The notes beneath the pieces were generated by a model. It was not told where the DNA came from, ran no database searches, and saw only the letters and a list, made by a program, of their open reading frames with translations. Below are positions 7,773 to 12,392 of a stretch of DNA of 12,392 nucleotides, piece by piece. How positions within the stretch are numbered: position 1 is the first letter of the stretch; each line of letters begins with the position of its first letter. Source of the DNA: Pseudolabrys sp. (GTDB lineage: Bacteria > Pseudomonadota > Alphaproteobacteria > Rhizobiales > Xanthobacteraceae); NCBI GenBank assembly GCA_019246455.1, contig JAFAQJ010000293.1:1-12392 (forward strand), in the 5' to 3' direction. A program made the translations under genes and the position numbers.

Positions 7773-7962
7773 GCTCGGATTTCCCCTGCCACCCTGACCG
7801 GAAGGATGTGCCGCATCTCTCCGAATCACTCGCCGATTTGAATCGATGCGCGACTCGTTGTCGAGAGTCCGCGTCAATAATTTTTTAAATGTTGCGAACA
7901 GGAATCAGATCCGTGGGTTGTGGCGCTGCTCCTTTAAAAATTGAGTCTTTTCCGTCGCTTCG
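7773..7962. other. Intergenic region between pepN 3' end and the PleC-like gene
   Basis: About 190 bp, markedly more AT-rich than its neighbours between 7874 and 7950. It must hold the minus-strand promoter of the kinase and the 3' end of the pepN transcript. It contains a palindrome at 7834-7845 (CGATT-tg-AATCG), an inverted repeat GACTC/GAGTC at 7852-7856 and 7865-7869, and a CtrA-like motif at 7874-7888. A minus-strand TTGACG at 7877-7872 resembles a -35 element but no acceptable -10 follows at 16-18 bp. I found no GC-rich hairpin with a T-run, so no intrinsic terminator for pepN. Confidence 0.45.
7874..7888 (-). promoter_or_regulatory. Candidate CtrA-type site (TTAA-N7-TTGA) upstream of the PleC-like gene
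   Basis: On the minus strand 7888-7874 reads TTAA, seven bases, TTGA. This matches the alphaproteobacterial CtrA consensus TTAA-N7-TTAA at 7 of 8 fixed positions. It lies about 113-127 bp upstream of the kinase ATG. The surrounding AT-rich patch makes a chance match quite possible. Confidence 0.25.
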
Positions 7963-10605
7963 CTAGCCGGCATCGAGTGCCCGCTCGACGATATCCGACA
8001 CGTCTCGCGACAGGGGCGCAGTCGCTTTGATGCGCCGCAGCGTCACTTCGGCCTTGGCGCGCCGCGGCGCGTCCATCGTGCGCCAGGTCCGGAATGCGGT
8101 CGCTAAGCGCGACGCGACCTGCGGATTCTTTGGGTCGAGCGTAATGACGATGTCAGCGACAAAATCGTAGCCGAGCCCGTCGACGCGGTTGAACTGGGTA
8201 GGATTGGCCATCGCAAACGAGCCGATCAGCGAACGGACGCGGTTGGGATTATTCATCGAGAACCCCGGATGCTTCTCGAGCTCGCGCACGCGTGTGAGCG
8301 TCTTTTCCTCTGGGATCATGGCTTGCAGCGCCAGCCACTTGTCGACGATCAGCGCGTCGGATGCGTAACGGCGATAGAAATCTCTCAGCGCTCGCTCGCG
8401 CTCCCGCGTATCGTAGAGCGACAGAATACCAAGCGCGGCAAAACGGTCGGTCATATTGTCGGCGGCATCATATTGCCGCGCGGCGCCGCCGATGGCGCTA
8501 TGACCTCCTCCCGCGGCCAGCAGATCAAGGCATGCGTTACGCAAGGACCGCCGGCCGGCGCTAGCCGCGTCGGGCGAGTAGGGGCCGGGTAGGGTCACGT
8601 GTTCGTACGTCTCTTTGAGCTTCGTGCCGAGCGATTGGCCGATATCGGCACGAAGCGCAAAACGAGCTTTAAAGATCGCGTCGGGGTCGACATCCTTGCC
8701 GATCTCGCGGGCAAGGTCGGATTCACTCGGCATGCTGAGTGCTAGTGCGACAAAGGCTGGCTCGAGCGATCGATCTGACAGCAAGGCATCCAAGGCCTCA
8801 ATCAACCTTGGATCGCGCTGAGGTGCGCCGCCCGCGCGAAGGGCCGCTACGTTGCCCAAGAGCAGCTTCAGTGCGATCTCCTGAATCGCTTGCCAGCGGT
8901 TGAATGGGTCACCATCGCGCGCCGCCAGAAAGGCGAGTTCGTCTGGCGTCAGATCGATATCGAGGTTGATAGGCGCCGAGAAATTACGATTGGCGGAGAC
9001 GACAGGTTTTGCTGGGACGTTCGTGAATGTGAAACTTTGCGAGGACTGCGTCAGGAGCAGAATCCCGCGCTCGAGGGCGCGGTCGCCAGCCATCGTCGGC
9101 AAATCGCGTCCGTCTTGCTCGACGAGGCCGATGGCGAGCGGGATTACCATTGGCTGCTTGACGGGTTGGTTCGGTGTCGGCGCAAGAGTCTGCATGCAAT
9201 CGAGCGTCAGGGTTTTGGCGGCAGCGTCGTAATGGCTCTTCACTGTCACGCGCGGCGTGCCCGCCTGGCTGTACCAGCGCATGAACTGCGTCATATCCAT
9301 GCGGCTTGCGTCCGCGAAACACTGGATGAATTGCTCGACCGTTGCGGCGTGCCCGTCGTGGCGTTCGAAATAAAGATCCATGCCGGCGCGAAACTTTTCA
9401 GCGCCGATCATCGTCTTGATCATGCGGACTACTTCCGCGCCCTTTTCGTAGACGGTGCTGGTGTAGAAGTTGTTGATCTCCTTGTAGACCTCTGGCCGCA
9501 CCGGATGTGCCAGCGGACCTGAGTCCTCAATGAATTGTGTATTGCGCAGGCCGCGCACGTCGCTAATCCGTTCAACCGCGCGCGAGCGTTGATCAGCCGA
9601 AAACTCCTGATCGCGAAAAACGGTGAGGCCTTCCTTGAGGCAAAGCTGAAACCAGTCGCGGCAGGTGATGCGATTTCCGGTCCAATTGTGAAAATATTCG
9701 TGGGCAATCACGGATTCGACGCCAGCAAAATCGCTATCAGTCGCGGTGTCCGGCGTCGCCAGCACGTATTTGTCATTGAAGACGTTGAGGCCCTTATTCT
9801 CCATCGCGCCCATGTTGAAATCGGATACGGCGACAATCATGAAGATGTCGAGGTCGTATTCGCGGCCAAAGGCTTCCTCGTCCCATAGCATTGAGCGTTT
9901 GAGCGAGTTCATGGCGTAGGCGCAGCGCCCCTCCTTGCCGTGCTCGACATAGATACGCAACGTGACCTTGCGATTGGACATCGTGATGAACGTATCTTCG
10001 ATGTGTCCGAGGTCACCGCCGACCAGCGCGAACAAGTACGACGGCTTGGGGTGCGGATCGCGCCAAAGTGCGAAATGCCGTCCTTTCGGCAAGTCCCCTG
10101 AATCGACGAGATTGCCGTTGGAGAGGAGGACAGGGGCTTCGCTCTTGTCGGCTTCGATCCGTGTCGAGTAGACCGCCATCACGTCAGGACGGTCGGGAAA
10201 ATACGTGATGCGGCGGAAACCTTCCGCTTCGCATTGGGTGCAGTAATTGCCGCTCGTGCGGTACAGGCCCGACAATTGGCTATTGGCGGACGGATCGACC
10301 AGCGTCTCGATCTCCAGCCAAAATGGACGCTGCGGCGGCTGCAGGACCGTTAGTTTGTCGGGGGTCGCGGTGAAATCATTCGAGGACAAACCAGTATCGT
10401 CGATTTTCAGCGACACGAGGGTAAGGCCATCGCCGTCGAGGACAAGCGGCGCCGCTGCATTGTCGGGATTAGGCTGGAGTAACAGCCTCGCGCGCACCTG
10501 TGTTCTGGTTGGATGCAACGAAAAATCGAGATCGACGGTTTTGACCAGCCAATCGGGCGCGCGATAGTCCTTCAAACGGATCGGTGGGGCGGTATCGGTA
10601 CGCAT
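7963..10605 (-). CDS. pepN: Aminopeptidase N (M1 family zinc metallopeptidase)
   Basis: An 880-residue cytosolic M1 aminopeptidase that removes N-terminal residues from peptides in the last steps of protein breakdown. The N-terminal beta domain starts with KDYRAPDW, matching the DYRAPDY start region of E. coli PepN. The catalytic domain shows the exopeptidase motif GAMEN (266-270), the zinc site H302-E303-YF-H306 with third ligand E325 (LCLKEGLTVF), and the transition-state tyrosine Y386 in TVYEKGAEVVRM. The long helical C-terminal domain is complete, and the length is close to the E. coli enzyme (about 870). No signal peptide is visible. The start at 10605 has no strong ribosome site; a GGAG at 10625-10622 is 16 bases away, so translation may depend on the upstream transporter gene, 39 bp away on the same strand. 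All catalytic residues are present, so I expect an active enzyme. Confidence 0.96.
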   Translation of the reverse strand: MRTDTAPPIRLKDYRAPDWLVKTVDLDFSLHPTRTQVRARLLLQPNPDNAAAPLVLDGDGLTLVSLKIDDTGLSSNDFTATPDKLTVLQPPQRPFWLEIETLVDPSANSQLSGLYRTSGNYCTQCEAEGFRRITYFPDRPDVMAVYSTRIEADKSEAPVLLSNGNLVDSGDLPKGRHFALWRDPHPKPSYLFALVGGDLGHIEDTFITMSNRKVTLRIYVEHGKEGRCAYAMNSLKRSMLWDEEAFGREYDLDIFMIVAVSDFNMGAMENKGLNVFNDKYVLATPDTATDSDFAGVESVIAHEYFHNWTGNRITCRDWFQLCLKEGLTVFRDQEFSADQRSRAVERISDVRGLRNTQFIEDSGPLAHPVRPEVYKEINNFYTSTVYEKGAEVVRMIKTMIGAEKFRAGMDLYFERHDGHAATVEQFIQCFADASRMDMTQFMRWYSQAGTPRVTVKSHYDAAAKTLTLDCMQTLAPTPNQPVKQPMVIPLAIGLVEQDGRDLPTMAGDRALERGILLLTQSSQSFTFTNVPAKPVVSANRNFSAPINLDIDLTPDELAFLAARDGDPFNRWQAIQEIALKLLLGNVAALRAGGAPQRDPRLIEALDALLSDRSLEPAFVALALSMPSESDLAREIGKDVDPDAIFKARFALRADIGQSLGTKLKETYEHVTLPGPYSPDAASAGRRSLRNACLDLLAAGGGHSAIGGAARQYDAADNMTDRFAALGILSLYDTRERERALRDFYRRYASDALIVDKWLALQAMIPEEKTLTRVRELEKHPGFSMNNPNRVRSLIGSFAMANPTQFNRVDGLGYDFVADIVITLDPKNPQVASRLATAFRTWRTMDAPRRAKAEVTLRRIKATAPLSRDVSDIVERALDAG

Positions 10606-10644
10606 AAGCTGCTCGTTTGGACTCCGGATGTGGCGAGGAGAAGG

Positions 10645-12021
10645 CTAGCGGATCGGCTCGGCGTGTCCGATCACGCGCTTCACGGATGGCGATTTGCGGC
10701 GTAGCGCACGCTCGATCTCGTCCACCTTCTCGTGGACGTCCTGCACGCTGAGAGCCGGATCGACCCGACAATGAAAATTGACGATTTCACCTTCGTCGGT
10801 TTCGCGCACCCGAACGTCGTGAATGTCGCGGATCGTGCGACCTTCGGCCGCGCTTTCCGAAAGCGCGATGGTGACCGCATTGATCCGTTCGGGAGGCGCT
10901 TCGCGTCCTTGTGCATTCTCCGGCTGTAATGGCTCGATATGAGTCTCGACTTCCACCTCCGCGCCAAGTTCTTGTTCAATTGCATGTTCAAGTTCATCGG
11001 CCACGCGGTGTGCCTCACCAAGCGGCAACCTGCCGTCGACCTCGAGGTCGAGCGAGATCAAAAGCCTGTCCCGCATTTTGTGAACCGTGACGTGGTGGAC
11101 GGCGAGGGCACGGTTGCGTGCAATCACCATGACGCGCTCGAGAACGGTCTCGTCACTGAGAGCGACTGCTTCGGTCGTCACCGTTACTTGAGCGTTCGAT
11201 AGCGCGCGGCCGATCGCGTGCACCGCTTGCTTTTTGAGTTCGTTGACGCGTTCGAGTGGCAAAGTTCGGCTGACTGTGACGGCCAGATCAACAAACGTCG
11301 TGTCGCCGACCTCCCGGGCGCGAATCTGATCGACTGAAACGACGCCCGGCACTCTTTGGGCGATGCTCGTCACGTGCTCGACGATGCCTTTAGGAGCGAC
11401 GTCGGTCAGCGTATCGATGGTCCGCTTGCCGAGACGCCAACCCGCAATGCAAACGAGCATGGCGACGACTACCGCGGCCGCAGAGTCTGCCCACGACAGC
11501 CCGAACCACACGCCGCCGAGCCCGATCAAAACTGCAAACGAGGACCACAGATCGGAGCTGAAATGAAGCGCGTCGGCCTCGAGCGCATGGCTCGAAGTTT
11601 TCTCCGCCGTATGGGTCAGCGCCCGCGCGCGAAAGAAGTCGATTACAATCGAAGCGACGATCACTGCGAACGCCCAGACCGTCGGGTCGACCGCGTGACC
11701 GTGACCCTCATGGGCGAACAAACGCTTGCAGGCCTCCCAGATCACCACGCCCGATAGCAGGAACAGCATCGCAGTTTCCGCGAGCGCCGAGATGCTTTCG
11801 ATTTTGCCATGGCCATAATGATGCTCGGCGTCAGCCGGCTTCCCGGAAACGCGTACCGCCACATAAGTCATGATCGTCGCGCCGAGATCAATCAGCGAGT
11901 GCCCGGCCTCCGACAATAAGCCCAGAGACCCCGTCAGCAAGCCGACGATGCCCTTGGCCACGGTCATTGCCGCCGACGCGGCAATCGAGGTCAGGGCGAC
12001 CTGTTCCTTTTCACTCTGCAT
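10645..12021 (-). CDS. Cation diffusion facilitator (CDF) metal exporter with extended C-terminus
   Basis: This 458-residue inner-membrane antiporter probably exports zinc or a similar divalent metal using the proton gradient. About six transmembrane helices fill residues 10-200. The transport site is a HD-HD type: H41-xxx-D45 in TM2 (SEAGHSLIDLGA) and H153-xxx-D157 in TM5 (ADALHFSSDLWSS), the pattern linked to zinc specificity in this family. HHYGHGKIES (67-76) is the conserved cytosolic loop, and a short His-rich loop AHEGHGHA (103-110) precedes TM4. The usual protein is about 300 residues. Here the cytosolic part contains what look like three successive ferredoxin-like units (about 209-285, 290-365, 376-457). 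I chose ATG 12021 because family homology starts at QSEKEQVALTSI. The frame runs to ATG 12156, but that would leave about 20 bp to the divergent gene. No clear ribosome site precedes ATG 12021. pepN follows 39 bp downstream. Confidence 0.92.
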   Translation of the reverse strand: MQSEKEQVALTSIAASAAMTVAKGIVGLLTGSLGLLSEAGHSLIDLGATIMTYVAVRVSGKPADAEHHYGHGKIESISALAETAMLFLLSGVVIWEACKRLFAHEGHGHAVDPTVWAFAVIVASIVIDFFRARALTHTAEKTSSHALEADALHFSSDLWSSFAVLIGLGGVWFGLSWADSAAAVVVAMLVCIAGWRLGKRTIDTLTDVAPKGIVEHVTSIAQRVPGVVSVDQIRAREVGDTTFVDLAVTVSRTLPLERVNELKKQAVHAIGRALSNAQVTVTTEAVALSDETVLERVMVIARNRALAVHHVTVHKMRDRLLISLDLEVDGRLPLGEAHRVADELEHAIEQELGAEVEVETHIEPLQPENAQGREAPPERINAVTIALSESAAEGRTIRDIHDVRVRETDEGEIVNFHCRVDPALSVQDVHEKVDEIERALRRKSPSVKRVIGHAEPIR

Positions 12022-12176
12022 GAGGAGGCCGGTTTGCGAACGATTTGCAGGAACACCAGTCGATGTCTTCCGACAGATAGGGCCAAAAGCGCTGCCAAGC
12101 CAGCCTAAGGTTGTGTCGTCTTGAAACGACGCATGGCAAGAATAGGCGCACAACACGCTTCCGGGGGGAAGGAAAT
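12022..12176. promoter_or_regulatory. Divergent promoter region between the CDF and GMC oxidoreductase genes
   Basis: This 155-bp region must drive the CDF-pepN transcript leftward and the oxidoreductase rightward. It contains the inverted repeat GTCGT/ACGAC (12115-12119 and 12126-12130, 6-base spacer) and a wider pair GTTGTG/CACAAC (12110-12115 and 12149-12154). Either could be an operator. TTGAAA at 12121-12126 resembles a -35 box, but I see no matching -10 at standard spacing. GGGGGGAAGGA at 12163-12173 is a purine-rich ribosome site for the rightward gene. Confidence 0.4.
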
Positions 12177-12392
12177 TTGCGGCACATTCAATTCGATTTC
12201 ATCATTGTCGGGGCCGGCAGCGCGGGCTGTGTGCTGGCCAATCGGCTCACCGCTTCGGGGAAGAACAAGGTTTTGCTTCTCGAAGCCGGCGGCCACGACA
12301 ATTATTTTTGGGTTCACGTTCCTTTAGGTTACGGCAAGCTGTTTACGGACGCCCGGGTGAATTGGCTTTATGAGTCTGAGCCCGAGCCGGAA
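12177..12392 (+). CDS. GMC-family FAD oxidoreductase, N-terminal 72 residues (truncated by window end)
   Basis: Only the beginning of this gene is present; the reading frame is open to the last base. The frame encodes the FAD-binding Rossmann start [19 protein letters not shown] with the G12-x-G14-xx-G17 dinucleotide motif, and E36 in KVLLLEAGG, the usual ribose-binding acid. [10 protein letters not shown] and the YESEPEPE stretch then match alcohol/choline dehydrogenase-like GMC proteins. These flavoenzymes oxidise alcohol substrates; the catalytic C-terminal His is outside the window, so the substrate cannot be inferred. I chose TTG at 12177 because no ATG or GTG lies in this frame between 12120 and the conserved motif, and a purine-rich ribosome site (AAGGA 12169-12173) lies just before it, though only 3 bases away. 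The gene is divergent from the CDF transporter. Confidence 0.88.
   Translation, partial: MRHIQFDFIIVGAGSAGCVLANRLTASGKNKVLLLEAGGHDNYFWVHVPLGYGKLFTDARVNWLYESEPEPE

Noticed and set aside
12022..12156. 45-residue N-terminal extension of the CDF transporter starting at 12156
   Set aside because: The extension has no CDF homology, and using it would leave only about 20 bp to the divergent oxidoreductase start.
12121..12327. 68-residue plus-strand open frame at the right edge
   Set aside because: It overlaps the GMC oxidoreductase in another frame; the FAD-binding motif is in the frame starting at 12177.
1..12392. Mobile element, CRISPR, phage defence cluster or RNA gene
   Set aside because: I saw no transposase or integrase motif, no regularly spaced repeats, no tRNA-like cloverleaf and no base-composition island.

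Overview
The window looks like ordinary chromosomal core DNA from a GC-rich alphaproteobacterium, most likely order Hyphomicrobiales (a Bradyrhizobium/Rhodopseudomonas/Xanthobacteraceae-like lineage). This rests on the strong third-position GC bias, a PleC-type PAS histidine kinase placed tail-to-tail with glnE, and protein motifs resembling those I recall from this group. No search was run, so genus is not assigned. I see no IS element, integrase, phage gene, tRNA, rRNA or CRISPR array.

Layout. Positions 1-254 are a leader with two GC-rich inverted repeats (2-22 and 71-102); the second could end an upstream transcript. A plus-strand operon follows: an OmpR-family response regulator (255-935), its HAMP-type membrane histidine kinase (919-2373) and glnE (2336-5485). 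Each gene overlaps the next, which suggests translational coupling. On the minus strand, convergent with glnE and sharing the four bases TTAA for both stop codons, is a 759-residue PAS sensor kinase of the PleC/DivJ/PdhS family (7761 to 5482). A 201-bp AT-richer gap follows. Then comes a minus-strand pair transcribed in the order CDF metal transporter (12021 to 10645) and aminopeptidase N (10605 to 7963), 39 bp apart. A divergent gene at the right edge (12177 onward, truncated by the window end) encodes the FAD-binding N-terminus of a GMC oxidoreductase.

How the genes fit together. The two-component pair and GlnE form one transcription unit that may tie envelope or nutrient sensing to adenylylation control of glutamine synthetase. 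The PleC-like kinase probably belongs to the DivK/CtrA cell-cycle circuit. The transporter and the zinc aminopeptidase may simply share a promoter, with zinc as a possible theme.

What stands out. GlnE appears to carry a roughly 55-residue, extremely basic, acid-free N-terminal tail. The CDF transporter appears to have three tandem cytosolic ferredoxin-like domains instead of one. A CtrA-like motif lies upstream of the PleC-like gene. I did not find a convincing new multi-gene system here.
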